Assembly (NCBI GenBank): GCA_024636295.1
Contig: JAGXHI010000032.1
Coordinates: forward strand, 1-39,077
Source of the DNA: Desulfuromonadales bacterium
Lineage (GTDB): Bacteria > Desulfobacterota > Desulfuromonadia > Desulfuromonadales > JAGXHI01
Reading direction: 5' to 3'
DNA: 39,077 nucleotides
Both the position numbers and the translations under genes were made by a program. Below, piece by piece: positions 7,769 through 16,139 of this stretch; the stretch's first letter is position 1, and every line of letters starts with the position of its first letter. The notes under the pieces were generated by a model, which was not told where the DNA came from, did not search any database, and saw only the letters and a program-made list of their open reading frames with translations.

Positions 7769-8785
7769 TTGTTTGCCTGGAATCGTTCCTGTCGCGATGT
7801 TCCTCCGGCCGACTCCCTCGTCCAAGCCACCCCGGATCATTCTGGCCCAGGAAGGGACCGCAATAGCGGTGGTAGTCGGCCAGAGGGCTCTCGTCAGTCG
7901 CGGCGGTGTTTCGTCTTTCTCGCAGGCATCGAAAGAGATCAGATATGCTCCATTCTTTCGAAGCCAAATACGAAGAAAGAGGCTTTCGTCAAAGAGCGAC
8001 GAAAAGACAGCGCCATTTTCCGCTACATGGCCCCTCTGTTCGTTGAGGCCTCTTGCCTCGATTGTCATGCCCGGCAGGGTTATCGCATCGGTGATGTACG
8101 CGGTGGCATCAGTGTGGGCTTCAATATCGATGCGGTCGAGGCCGCTCAAAAAAGGAACCTGTTCCTCATCGCCGGATTGGCCCTGGCCTCCTTCTTGGCC
8201 CTGGCGGCCATTATCTATCGATTGGTCCATGGACTGCGTGAACGACTGATTGATGCCGAAACGAAACTGCGGTACCTGGCGATCACCGATGAACTGACCG
8301 GGCTGAAGAACCGGCGCTACCTGATGGAACGACTGCACGCCGAAATTGAGCGGATGCGCCGGGAAAGAAAGCCCCTTTCCTGCATCATGTTCGATCTCGA
8401 TCACTTCAAGCGCATCAACGACGCTTTCGGTCATGAGACCGGCGACCGGGTTCTCCAGTCCGTTGCCGCCACGACCAAAAACCTGTGTCGCGAAAGCGAT
8501 GTTCTCTGCCGCTTCGGCGGAGAGGAGTTTTTGATCATTTTGCCCGTCACGCCCCTGAGAGAGGCGAAAGAGGTTGCCGACCGACTGCGGCAGGCCTTCA
8601 TGTCCCACCCTTTATCCTTGCCTGACGGCAGGGTTGTAAACGTAACCGCCAGCTTCGGCGTCGCCTGGGCGCCGGAGGTCGAGAGAGAGACGGACGTAGA
8701 GGAGAAGGACTTGCTCAAGCGCGCCGATGACGCTCTCTATGAGGCCAAGGCCGGAGGGCGCAACCGCGTGATATCCATCCCATGA
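7769..8785 (+). CDS. Membrane diguanylate cyclase with partial CxxCH sensor domain (5' end unclear, probably decayed)
   Basis: The open frame gives 338 aa from a TTG at 7769 with no ribosome site, so the start is uncertain. Recognisable similarity begins only near residue 77 (about 7997): FRYMAPLFVEASCLDCHARQ with a CxxCH motif at 96-100, then GDVRGGISV. This is the C-terminal part of a DUF3365/Tll0287-like periplasmic haem-type sensor. A membrane helix (131-150) and a complete GGDEF domain follow: active site GGEEF at 250-254 and inhibitory RxxD at 241-244. The cyclase should make c-di-GMP. The first membrane segment and most of the sensor are missing from this frame; residues 1-70 look like out-of-frame sequence. 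The stop overlaps an ATG at 8782, the possible upstream start of the next gene. Confidence 0.75.
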   Translation: MFAWNRSCRDVPPADSLVQATPDHSGPGRDRNSGGSRPEGSRQSRRCFVFLAGIERDQICSILSKPNTKKEAFVKERRKDSAIFRYMAPLFVEASCLDCHARQGYRIGDVRGGISVGFNIDAVEAAQKRNLFLIAGLALASFLALAAIIYRLVHGLRERLIDAETKLRYLAITDELTGLKNRRYLMERLHAEIERMRRERKPLSCIMFDLDHFKRINDAFGHETGDRVLQSVAATTKNLCRESDVLCRFGGEEFLIILPVTPLREAKEVADRLRQAFMSHPLSLPDGRVVNVTASFGVAWAPEVERETDVEEKDLLKRADDALYEAKAGGRNRVISIP

Positions 8786-8829
8786 GCGGCAGAGGGTATG
8801 ACGGGAAATCCCGAGAACGCGGAGGTGGC

Positions 8830-10539
8830 ATGAAGGATCCTGTACCGAAGAGTTCCACGTCTCCGACGCCCGAGCAGCCCGTGGCGGAACCCACGGGAAT
8901 TTCCTTTTTCAGAATTGTTCTTCTCTGGACGCTTTTAATCGCCTCCCTGGCTTCATGGAACTACTATCAAAGCTACCAGGCCGTTCTGAAAGAAGCACGA
9001 AGCGCCGCACGTCACAGCTTCGGCAGTGATCTGGGTTTCCGTCAATGGGCCGCACGTCACGGGGGCGTCTATGTGCCGGTGACCGCCGAAACCCAGCCCA
9101 ATCCCTATCTGGCACAGTTTCCCGAGCGCGACATCGTCACTCCATCGGGACGATTGCTCACCCTGATCAATCCGGACTTCATGGTACGGCAAATCAATGA
9201 ACTGGGCGATAACCTCTTCGGTCGCCGCGGGCACATCACAAGTCCGCATCCCCGGCGGCTCGAAAATGCCGCCGACGCCTGGGAGATCCTCGCTCTGCGG
9301 GCCTTCGACTCCGGCGCCGAGGAATGGTCGTCATTGGCTTCTATTTCCGGGGATACATATCTTCGGCTGATGCGCCCCCTGCACGCCGAGGAGAGCTGCC
9401 TCAAGTGCCATTCCCTCCAGAGGTACGAGGTCGGCGACATCATGGGCGGCATCGGCGTATCCCTTCCCTGGGCGCCATACCGGAGTGCAATTCTCGCCTC
9501 GCTGAATGGAATCGCCTTCGGTTATGGCGGCATCTGGCTGTTGGGCCTTTTTTTCACCGAAGGCGCCCGTAGACGCTTGCGTCAGCAACTGGACCACCGC
9601 CGGGAGGTCGAGCACTCCTTGCGACAAAGCGAAGCCCGTTACCACAGCTTTTTCCAGGACAATCAGGCGGTGATGCTGCTCAGCGATCCCGACGACCATC
9701 GCATCGTTGACGCCAATCCTGCGGCGTGCGCTTTTTACGGGTACAGCAACGCGGAATTCGGAAGACTGTCGCTTGCGAATGTGGATATCCTTCCCCCGGC
9801 CCCGCTCCAGACGAAGGGGCATAATTACGAATCCCGCCATCGTCTCGCCAGTGGGGAGATTCGGGATGTCGAAGTTTACGGCGGGACTCTCCAATTTGCG
9901 GGCCAGCGGCTGATTTACTCCCTGGTGCATGATATCACTGGTCGCAAGCATGCGGAAGAAGCCCTCCTGCGCCGGACCCGGGAATTGGAAGAGCGCACCG
10001 GCGACCTGGAGCGATTCACCTACACCGTTTCGCACGATCTGAAAAGTCCGGTGGTGACGATCAAGTCCTTTCTCGGTTTTCTGGAACAGGATCTGGGGGA
10101 TAAAGGCTCCGAGGAAATTTCAAAGGATATCGGTTTTATCCGTTCAGCCGCTGAAAAAATGGAACAGCTGCTGGACGAACTTCTGGAGCTCTCGCGCATC
10201 GACCGCCGCTTCAACCCGCCGATCCGCGTATCCTTTCAGGAACTGGCGCGGGAAGCCTTGAGGATGACGGCGGGGACCCTTGCAGATCGCGGCATCGAGG
10301 TCCGGGTCGAACCGGTCGATCTGACCCTGCACGGCGACCGGCCGCGCCTGATGAACATCTGGCAGAACCTGGTGGATAACGCGGCCAAGTTCATGGGCGA
10401 TCAGTCCACCCCCCGCCTGGAAATAGGCGTCGATGTCACGGATAAAACCCCTGTTTTTTATGTGCGCGATAACGGCAGCAAATTGACTGGATGGGAATGG
10501 ATCGTATCCATCCTCTCTGTTGTTATCCCTAGCGCCTGA
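8830..10539 (+). CDS. CxxCH-sensor / PAS histidine kinase, ATPase domain truncated
   Basis: 569 aa from the ATG at 8830 (GGAGG 4 nt upstream); an ATG at 8782 overlapping the previous stop is the alternative. Order: membrane helix (27-49), periplasmic DUF3365-like sensor with CLKCH (190-194), second helix (about 222-243), PAS (about 270-375), HisKA with SHDLKSP (His402), then the start of the ATPase domain with N-box QNLVDNAAKF (Asn517). At the G1 box the chain reads DNGSKLTGWEW and stops 20 residues after DNG. The F and G2 boxes are absent in all three frames downstream. Compare the paralogue at 10629, which reads DNGIGID and continues to GSGLGLAL. The protein can probably not bind ATP normally: a broken kinase, or one working only as sensor or partner. 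Confidence 0.85.
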   Translation: MKDPVPKSSTSPTPEQPVAEPTGISFFRIVLLWTLLIASLASWNYYQSYQAVLKEARSAARHSFGSDLGFRQWAARHGGVYVPVTAETQPNPYLAQFPERDIVTPSGRLLTLINPDFMVRQINELGDNLFGRRGHITSPHPRRLENAADAWEILALRAFDSGAEEWSSLASISGDTYLRLMRPLHAEESCLKCHSLQRYEVGDIMGGIGVSLPWAPYRSAILASLNGIAFGYGGIWLLGLFFTEGARRRLRQQLDHRREVEHSLRQSEARYHSFFQDNQAVMLLSDPDDHRIVDANPAACAFYGYSNAEFGRLSLANVDILPPAPLQTKGHNYESRHRLASGEIRDVEVYGGTLQFAGQRLIYSLVHDITGRKHAEEALLRRTRELEERTGDLERFTYTVSHDLKSPVVTIKSFLGFLEQDLGDKGSEEISKDIGFIRSAAEKMEQLLDELLELSRIDRRFNPPIRVSFQELAREALRMTAGTLADRGIEVRVEPVDLTLHGDRPRLMNIWQNLVDNAAKFMGDQSTPRLEIGVDVTDKTPVFYVRDNGSKLTGWEWIVSILSVVIPSA

Positions 10540-10563
10540 AGGCCAGATTCGGCGGGTCCAGAC

Positions 10564-10593
10564 GCCTGAGTTTTCTCAGAAGGCCGGTTTTTT
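10564..10593 (+). terminator. Possible intrinsic terminator after the truncated kinase
   Basis: CTGAG (10566-10570) and CTCAG (10575-10579) form a short stem with a TTTT loop, extended by GCC/GGC, and six Ts follow at 10588-10593. The stem is short and imperfect. It would separate the truncated kinase from the kinase starting at 10629. Confidence 0.4.
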
Positions 10594-10628
10594 AATCGCC
10601 GAAGAAACATAGGAGAAACAGGTTCGAG

Positions 10629-13070
10629 ATGGCGTCGAATTTTTTTCTGGGAGAGTGCAAAGGCGTCAAGCCGGGCAGACAGGGAGACCGGGCTGGCTAC
10701 GTGTGCGTCGTACTGCTGATCTCACTGATTTTGATTCTCTTCCGCCCCGGTCCCACATTTGCCGAGACCCCGAAATCCGATGCCGCCCGGACGGAAAATG
10801 CCATCCTCATCAAAGCCACAAGCGAATACGATTATCCCCCGTATTGCATAGCGACCGAAGACGGCCAAGCCGATGGTTTTTCCGTGGAACTCCTTCGGGC
10901 TGCGCTCAATGCAATGGGACGTGAAGTCTCCTTCGACCTCGATTCCTGGAATAAAGTCCGGCAGAGCCTGGTTGAGGGAGCGGTCCAGGTCCTTCCCCTG
11001 GTCGGGCGAACTCCGGAGCGCGAGCAGATCTTCGATTTCACCTTCCCCTATCTGACGATGCATGGCGCCATCGTCGTGCGCGATGACGAAACGGAGATTC
11101 ATGACCTGGCCGATCTCGCCGGCCGTCAGATAGCGGTCATGCACGGTGATAACGCCGAGGAATTCGTGCGCCGCATCGAACTGAATGCGGACATTGTCAC
11201 CACCGAGACCTTCGATCAGGCTCTGCGCGAGCTTTCCGCGGGAAAACATGATGCGGTTATTATTCAGAAACTGGTCGCCCTGCAGCTGATGAAAAAAGCC
11301 GGCCTGCGCAACCTGAGAACGGTCGGTCCGCCGCTGGAGGAGTTCGTCCAATCCTTCTGTTTCGCCGTGCGCGAAGGCGACAAACAGCTCCTCGGCATCC
11401 TCAATGAAGGCCTGTCCATCGTCATTGCCAATGGGACGTTCCGGCGGTTGTACGTCAAATGGTTTGCCCCCCTGGAAGTCGGTTATCCCGGCGGAAGACA
11501 AATCGTTGTCGGTGGCGACAGCCAGTATCCCCCTTTCGAATATCTGGATGAAAACGGGAAACCGGCTGGCTACAACGTGGAACTCACCCGGGCGATCGCT
11601 CGACAGATGGGTCTGGATGTGACATTTCGTCTCGGCCCCTGGGGAGAAATTCGCGAGGCTCTGACACGAAACGAAATCGATATCGTGCAGGGGATGTTCT
11701 ACTCGTCCGAGCGGGAGGAAGTCTTCGAATTCTCGCCGGCGCACGCGATCGTCAATCATGCCATCATCGTCAGGGCCGGCGCGGAAATGCCCCGGGGCCT
11801 CTCCGGACTTGCCGGAAGATCGATCCTTGTGATGAAGGGCGACATCATGCATGATGCCGCCATTGAGCTGGGTTATACCGAAAAATTGATTCCCGTCGAA
11901 ACGCAAGAAGAGGCTCTGCGCCGTTTGGCCGCCGGCGAGGCGGACTGCGCCCTGGTCGCGAAGATCCCCGCCTTCTATTGGATCGAGAAAAGAGGATGGA
12001 AAAACCTTCGGGTTTCCGATTATTCGGTTCGGTCGCCCGATTACTGTTATGCGGTGCCGAATGGTAAAGATCACCTCCTCGCGCACTTCTTGGAGGGACT
12101 GGCAAACGTCAGGGCCACCGGCGAATACCGACAGATTTACGCAAAATGGCTCGGTATTTATGAAAAACACGAAATCTCTTTCTGGGTAATCCTTCAGCGC
12201 TCCCTCTTTGTTCTGATTCCCATTCTGCTGGTGCTGGCCGGTACTCTTCTCTGGTCGTGGACATTGCGGGCAACGGTACGAAAGCGAACCGTAGAACTGC
12301 GGCGGGAAAATGTCCTGCGAAAACGGAAGGAAGCTGAAATCCTGGCCAAAAACGCCAAACTGGATGAAAAAAACTCGGAATTGGAACGCTTCGCCTACAC
12401 CATTTCCCATGACTTCAAAAGTCCTTTGGTCACACTGAAGACCTTTCTCGGTTTTCTGGAAAAGGATATGGCCTCGGGGGACCAGGAGAAGGTCCGGAAA
12501 GATCTGCATTTCATGCACACGGCCGTGGACACTATGGGACGACTGTTGAGTGATCTGATTGAAATTATCCGGGTCGACCATGTCATTGCTCCACCTGAGA
12601 GCATTTCTTTTCGCGCCGTGGTGGATGACGCCTTGGCCATGGTGGCCGGTTCCGCGGCAGAGCATGGCGTCACGGTGCGGATTGCCGATGCTCCCGTGAT
12701 GTTTCATGGCGACCGGGGACGCCTGGTGGTGATCTGGCAGAACCTGCTGGACAATGCCATCAAATATCGAAATCCACAAGGCCCGGCCCTTATCGAGGTC
12801 GGCCTGGAGCAGACCCCCCAAGGTCCTGTTTTTCATGTCCTTGACAACGGTATCGGCATCGATCCTCGGTATCATGACAAGATTTTCGGTCTGTTCGACC
12901 AGCTCAACCCCGGGATGGAGGGCTCGGGGCTCGGACTGGCGCTGGTCAAGAGGATCGTGGAAATAAAAAAAGGACGGATCTGGGTGGAATCGAAAGGCCC
13001 TGCAGCGGGGAGCCGATTCAGGTTCACCCTCCCTGCAGCCATTAACGAACAAGGAGACGCTCATCGATGA
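10629..13070 (+). CDS. Sensor histidine kinase with two tandem periplasmic binding-protein domains
   Basis: 813 aa. An N-terminal membrane/signal segment (about 23-46) precedes two family-3 solute-binding (PBPb) domains at about 60-281 and 290-511. Each starts with the family pattern (YDYPPYC..DGQADGFSVEL; SQYPPFEYLDENGKPAGYN). Then come a membrane helix (518-546), a coiled-coil linker and HisKA with SHDFKSP (His594). The ATPase domain is complete: N-box Asn709, G1 DNGIG 739-743, G2 GSGLGLAL 765-772. The tandem layout resembles BvgS/EvgS, but without PAS, REC or HPt, so phosphate must pass to a separate regulator. The next gene overlaps by ATGA and encodes one. Domain 1 may bind an amino acid or similar small ligand; the ligand is unknown. 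The HisKA region shares 19 identical bases with the upstream kinase (10067-10085 and 12442-12460). Confidence 0.93.
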   Translation: MASNFFLGECKGVKPGRQGDRAGYVCVVLLISLILILFRPGPTFAETPKSDAARTENAILIKATSEYDYPPYCIATEDGQADGFSVELLRAALNAMGREVSFDLDSWNKVRQSLVEGAVQVLPLVGRTPEREQIFDFTFPYLTMHGAIVVRDDETEIHDLADLAGRQIAVMHGDNAEEFVRRIELNADIVTTETFDQALRELSAGKHDAVIIQKLVALQLMKKAGLRNLRTVGPPLEEFVQSFCFAVREGDKQLLGILNEGLSIVIANGTFRRLYVKWFAPLEVGYPGGRQIVVGGDSQYPPFEYLDENGKPAGYNVELTRAIARQMGLDVTFRLGPWGEIREALTRNEIDIVQGMFYSSEREEVFEFSPAHAIVNHAIIVRAGAEMPRGLSGLAGRSILVMKGDIMHDAAIELGYTEKLIPVETQEEALRRLAAGEADCALVAKIPAFYWIEKRGWKNLRVSDYSVRSPDYCYAVPNGKDHLLAHFLEGLANVRATGEYRQIYAKWLGIYEKHEISFWVILQRSLFVLIPILLVLAGTLLWSWTLRATVRKRTVELRRENVLRKRKEAEILAKNAKLDEKNSELERFAYTISHDFKSPLVTLKTFLGFLEKDMASGDQEKVRKDLHFMHTAVDTMGRLLSDLIEIIRVDHVIAPPESISFRAVVDDALAMVAGSAAEHGVTVRIADAPVMFHGDRGRLVVIWQNLLDNAIKYRNPQGPALIEVGLEQTPQGPVFHVLDNGIGIDPRYHDKIFGLFDQLNPGMEGSGLGLALVKRIVEIKKGRIWVESKGPAAGSRFRFTLPAAINEQGDAHR

Positions 13071-13507
13071 AAAGCGAACCGATTGTCGTATTGCTGGCGG
13101 AAGATGACCTGGCCCATGCCGAGATCGTGCGCAGGAATATGGAGAGTTCCCGGATAGCCAATCGCCTGGAACATGTTTCGGATGGTCAGGAGGCCCTCGA
13201 TTACCTCTACCGACGTAATGACTACAGCCATCCTGAGCGATCGCCTAAACCCGGTCTGATTCTGCTCGACCTGCGCATGCCCAAAATCGACGGTCTGGAG
13301 GTCCTCAAGAAGGTTAAAAAAGATCCCGCCCTCGCCCGCATTCCCGTGGTGATCCTGACGACGTCGGCGGCCGAATCGGATATTGCCAGGGCCTACGATT
13401 GCCAGGCCAACAGTTATCTGGTCAAACCCTTGGATTTTGATAAATTTTCCGATTTGATCCGAACCTTGGGTTATTACTGGATAGTATGGAACCAAAAACC
13501 GCTCTAG
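13067..13507 (+). CDS. Single-domain response regulator (Rcp1/CheY-like)
   Basis: 146 aa consisting of one receiver domain. The acidic pocket is E12-D13-D14, the phospho-acceptor is Asp68 (ILLDLRMP), and the switch Thr98/99 and Lys120 are present. The insert after helix 2 (YRRNDYSHPERSPKP) is typical of Rcp1-type regulators that partner cyanobacterial-phytochrome-like kinases. There is no output domain. The start codon overlaps the stop of the kinase gene (ATGA), so the two are translationally coupled and almost certainly a cognate pair. The phosphate may go on to a further partner, or the protein may act by protein contact; the next gene also starts with a receiver domain. Confidence 0.93.
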   Translation: MKSEPIVVLLAEDDLAHAEIVRRNMESSRIANRLEHVSDGQEALDYLYRRNDYSHPERSPKPGLILLDLRMPKIDGLEVLKKVKKDPALARIPVVILTTSAAESDIARAYDCQANSYLVKPLDFDKFSDLIRTLGYYWIVWNQKPL

Positions 13508-13523
13508 GGGCAAGGAGGGTTTC

Positions 13524-15677
13524 GTGAAAAAAGATCTGACCAGCATCCTTGTCGTTGAAGACGAAACGGCGCACGCCGAAGCCATCCGCCGGGCCTTCCA
13601 CAAGGAACGTCCCGGCATCCGGATACAGGTGGTCGGCACGCTGCGGGAATATCGGCATTTCGTGACAAACGACCCGCCCGATATCGTCCTCATGGACATG
13701 AATCTGCCCGACGGCCGCGCCACAAACGTTTTGAATGACGCCGCGGCGGAGAAATCCTTCCCGATGCTGATCATGACCGCCTACGGCAGCGAGGAGCTGG
13801 CCGTCGAAGCCATGAAGGCCGGCGCCTTCGATTATTTCGTCAAATCCGCTGAAACTTTCATGCGAATGCCCCAGGCCGTATACGGAGCTTACCGGGAATG
13901 GAACCTGCTCCGGGATCGCGCAAAAGCCGAACTGGCCCTGCGAGAGAGTGAAAAACTCTACCAATCGCTATTCGAGTCCATTGACGAAGCCTTCTGCATC
14001 GTCGAAATGATTTTTGATGAAAAGGATACTCCTGTCGATTGCATTTTCCTGGAGATCAATGGCGTATTCGAGGCTCATACGGGCATCGCCGAACCGGTCG
14101 GCCGGCGCATGCGTGAAATCGTCCCGGAGAGTGAGGGTTTCTGGTTCGAAATTTGCGGACGGGTGGCCCGGACGGGCGAGCCGGCACGATTTCAGAACCA
14201 GGCCAGGGTGCTGGGACGCTATTATGATTCTTACGCCTTTCGCATCAAGGCTCCCGGCAAGCATAATGTCGCCATCCTCTTCAGGGATATCACGGAGCAA
14301 AAGAGTTATGAGAAGCAACTAAAGCACCTGGCGACCCACGATGATCTGACCGGGCTGGCCAACCGTGCGTTGTTGCTGGACCGGCTGGCGCAGTCCATCC
14401 ATTATGCCCGCCGGTCCAGTCGCCTGGTCGCGGTATTGTTGCTCGACCTCGACCGCTTCAAGGTCATCAATGACAGTCTCGGCCACGGCTTCGGCGATCT
14501 GTTGCTGAGCGCCATAGCCCAGCGCCTGCTGCAGAGCGTACGGGAGGCCGATAGCGTCGCCCGTTTGGGCGGAGACGAATTTGTCGTCCTGCTGACCGAG
14601 GTAGCCACCGAGGAGGATGTGGCTCTTGTGGCGAGTAAAATTCTTGATCGCCTGAATTCGCCCTACCGGATTGACGAGCGTGAGATTACGGTAACCGCCA
14701 GCCTCGGCGTCAGCATCTATCCCCGGGACAGCGATAACGGGCCGACTCTGATCCGCAATGCGGACATGGCCATGTACCGGGCCAAAAGGAAAGACCGCGG
14801 CAGTTTTGCCTTTTATTCCGCGGAAATGAATCGAAGCGCTCTTGCGATATTGGAACTCGAAGGCGACCTGCGCCAGGCCCTGGCGCGCGAGGAATTCTGT
14901 CTGCACTACCAACCGAAGATCGACATATCCGGAGATCGGGTCGTCGGTTGCGAGGCGCTGGTCCGCTGGCGCCATCCGAAACGGGGGATGATATCCCCCG
15001 ACGATTTCATCCCCCTGGCCGAAGAGACCGGATTGATCGTGCCTCTTGGCGCCTGGGTCATGAGGGAAGCGTGTCGGCAGATCAAAACCTGGCAGGAGCA
15101 GGGTCTGGGGCCGCTGAGCGTTGCTGTCAATCTCAGTGCACGGCAATTCCGCAGCGGAAACCTGCCGCAGCTGGTCGTGAAATTTCTGCAGGAGTTCGAT
15201 CTTGACCCGCGGTTTCTGGATCTGGAGCTGACCGAGAGCATGGTCATGGACGATCGGGAAGAAGCGGAAAAAGTCATGCGGAGTCTGAAGACACTGGGCA
15301 TCGGATTGAGCCTGGACGATTTCGGCACCGGATATTCCAGCCTCAACTACCTTCGACGCTTCCCCGTCGACAGCCTGAAGATCGACCGCACCTTTATTCG
15401 CGATGCGTCCGTCGATGCCAGCGGCGCCTCCGTCGTCTCCAGCGTCATCGACATCGCCCACAACCTCGGTCTGACCGCCGTTGCCGAGGGGGTCGAAACC
15501 AAAGAGCAACTTTCTTTTCTCGCCACCAACGGCTGCGACATGTATCAGGGTTATCTCTTCAGCAAACCGCTGCCGGCTGAAGATTTCGCGGTTCTATTGA
15601 GCGAGAAGCGACGGCTGGACCTTGATGAAGCGGGATTGCTCATCAAAAAGGCCAAGGGGAAAGGCCTTTATCGATGA
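13524..15677 (+). CDS. REC-PAS-GGDEF-EAL response regulator (c-di-GMP turnover)
   Basis: 717 aa. A GTG start with AAGGAGG just upstream lies 16 bp after the previous gene. Domains: receiver (1-120, Asp58, Lys107), PAS-like (about 143-258), GGDEF (265-430) and EAL (445-700). GGDEF is canonical (349-353) with an inhibitory RxxD site (340-343). EAL is canonical (477-479) with ELTES, DDFGTGYSS and AEGVET blocks, so both the cyclase and the phosphodiesterase could be active; net activity cannot be read from sequence. Position directly after the kinase and regulator suggests it receives phosphate from the same kinase and turns that signal into a change in c-di-GMP. Its stop overlaps the presumed ATG of the next, broken gene (15674). 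Confidence 0.95.
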   Translation: MKKDLTSILVVEDETAHAEAIRRAFHKERPGIRIQVVGTLREYRHFVTNDPPDIVLMDMNLPDGRATNVLNDAAAEKSFPMLIMTAYGSEELAVEAMKAGAFDYFVKSAETFMRMPQAVYGAYREWNLLRDRAKAELALRESEKLYQSLFESIDEAFCIVEMIFDEKDTPVDCIFLEINGVFEAHTGIAEPVGRRMREIVPESEGFWFEICGRVARTGEPARFQNQARVLGRYYDSYAFRIKAPGKHNVAILFRDITEQKSYEKQLKHLATHDDLTGLANRALLLDRLAQSIHYARRSSRLVAVLLLDLDRFKVINDSLGHGFGDLLLSAIAQRLLQSVREADSVARLGGDEFVVLLTEVATEEDVALVASKILDRLNSPYRIDEREITVTASLGVSIYPRDSDNGPTLIRNADMAMYRAKRKDRGSFAFYSAEMNRSALAILELEGDLRQALAREEFCLHYQPKIDISGDRVVGCEALVRWRHPKRGMISPDDFIPLAEETGLIVPLGAWVMREACRQIKTWQEQGLGPLSVAVNLSARQFRSGNLPQLVVKFLQEFDLDPRFLDLELTESMVMDDREEAEKVMRSLKTLGIGLSLDDFGTGYSSLNYLRRFPVDSLKIDRTFIRDASVDASGASVVSSVIDIAHNLGLTAVAEGVETKEQLSFLATNGCDMYQGYLFSKPLPAEDFAVLLSEKRRLDLDEAGLLIKKAKGKGLYR

Positions 15678-16106
15678 AAAACAGCGGCCAAAAACTATTT
15701 GGATGGCGGCTTTTTTTTGTTGCTGCTTCTGATGGCGGGTTGTCTGCCAGACCTGTCGAACAGGGAGATTCTGGATCTGGAGCGGATGCCGCAGGAGCCG
15801 CTCGCTTATCTCGATCCGGCAACAGCCCGTCAGCCGCTCATTGCTTTCGAGCGGCAACAGGACATGGCCGAAGAATTTCTGGAGCGGTTCTTCCTTGCCT
15901 GGCACACCGAGGCGCCTCTCGAGAGTACAAATAGACCCTTCGACTGGATTGGCGAAGAGGTGGCATATGCCGAAAACCTTCGCCCTGCTGGAGCGGAGCG
16001 ACTTCAGGAATTGCTCCGTCAGGTCGACCGGGATTCCTACCCGGATCGGAAGTGGATGGTCTTTTCCTCGGGATCGGTAATCTGCGCGATCGTGTCCAAA
16101 GCATGA
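15674..16106 (+). pseudogene. Frameshifted, truncated NlpC/P60-type lipoprotein
   Basis: The first frame starts at the ATG overlapping the previous stop (15674) and reads MKNSGQKLFGWRLFF. After a run of eight Ts (15711-15718) the sense passes to the next frame: LLLLLMAGC, a complete lipobox, then PDLSNREILDLERMP. With seven Ts, one frame would give a perfect lipoprotein signal peptide. The body (FLERFFLAWHTE, ...AENLRP..., DRDSYPD) resembles the N-terminal stabilising domain of NlpC/P60 (SH3-containing) cell-wall peptidases. It ends at 16106 after an unrelated-looking tail, with no SH3 or catalytic Cys-His domain. If expressed from the ATG at 15699 it would be a 135-aa lipoprotein. Either a gene remnant or an assembly error in the T-run plus a real truncation. 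Confidence 0.65.
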
Positions 16107-16139
16107 ATATTCTTTCCGACGAAGCACGGGAGAACAAGG

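Noticed and set aside
10722..13064. Antisense open frame of 780 codons opposite the binding-protein kinase
   Set aside because: Its protein has no recognisable domain, and the + strand frame encodes two binding domains and a full kinase. Codon bias of a GC-rich gene explains the open antisense frame.
14319..15509. Antisense open frame opposite the GGDEF-EAL gene
   Set aside because: Shadow of a gene with complete catalytic motifs on the other strand.
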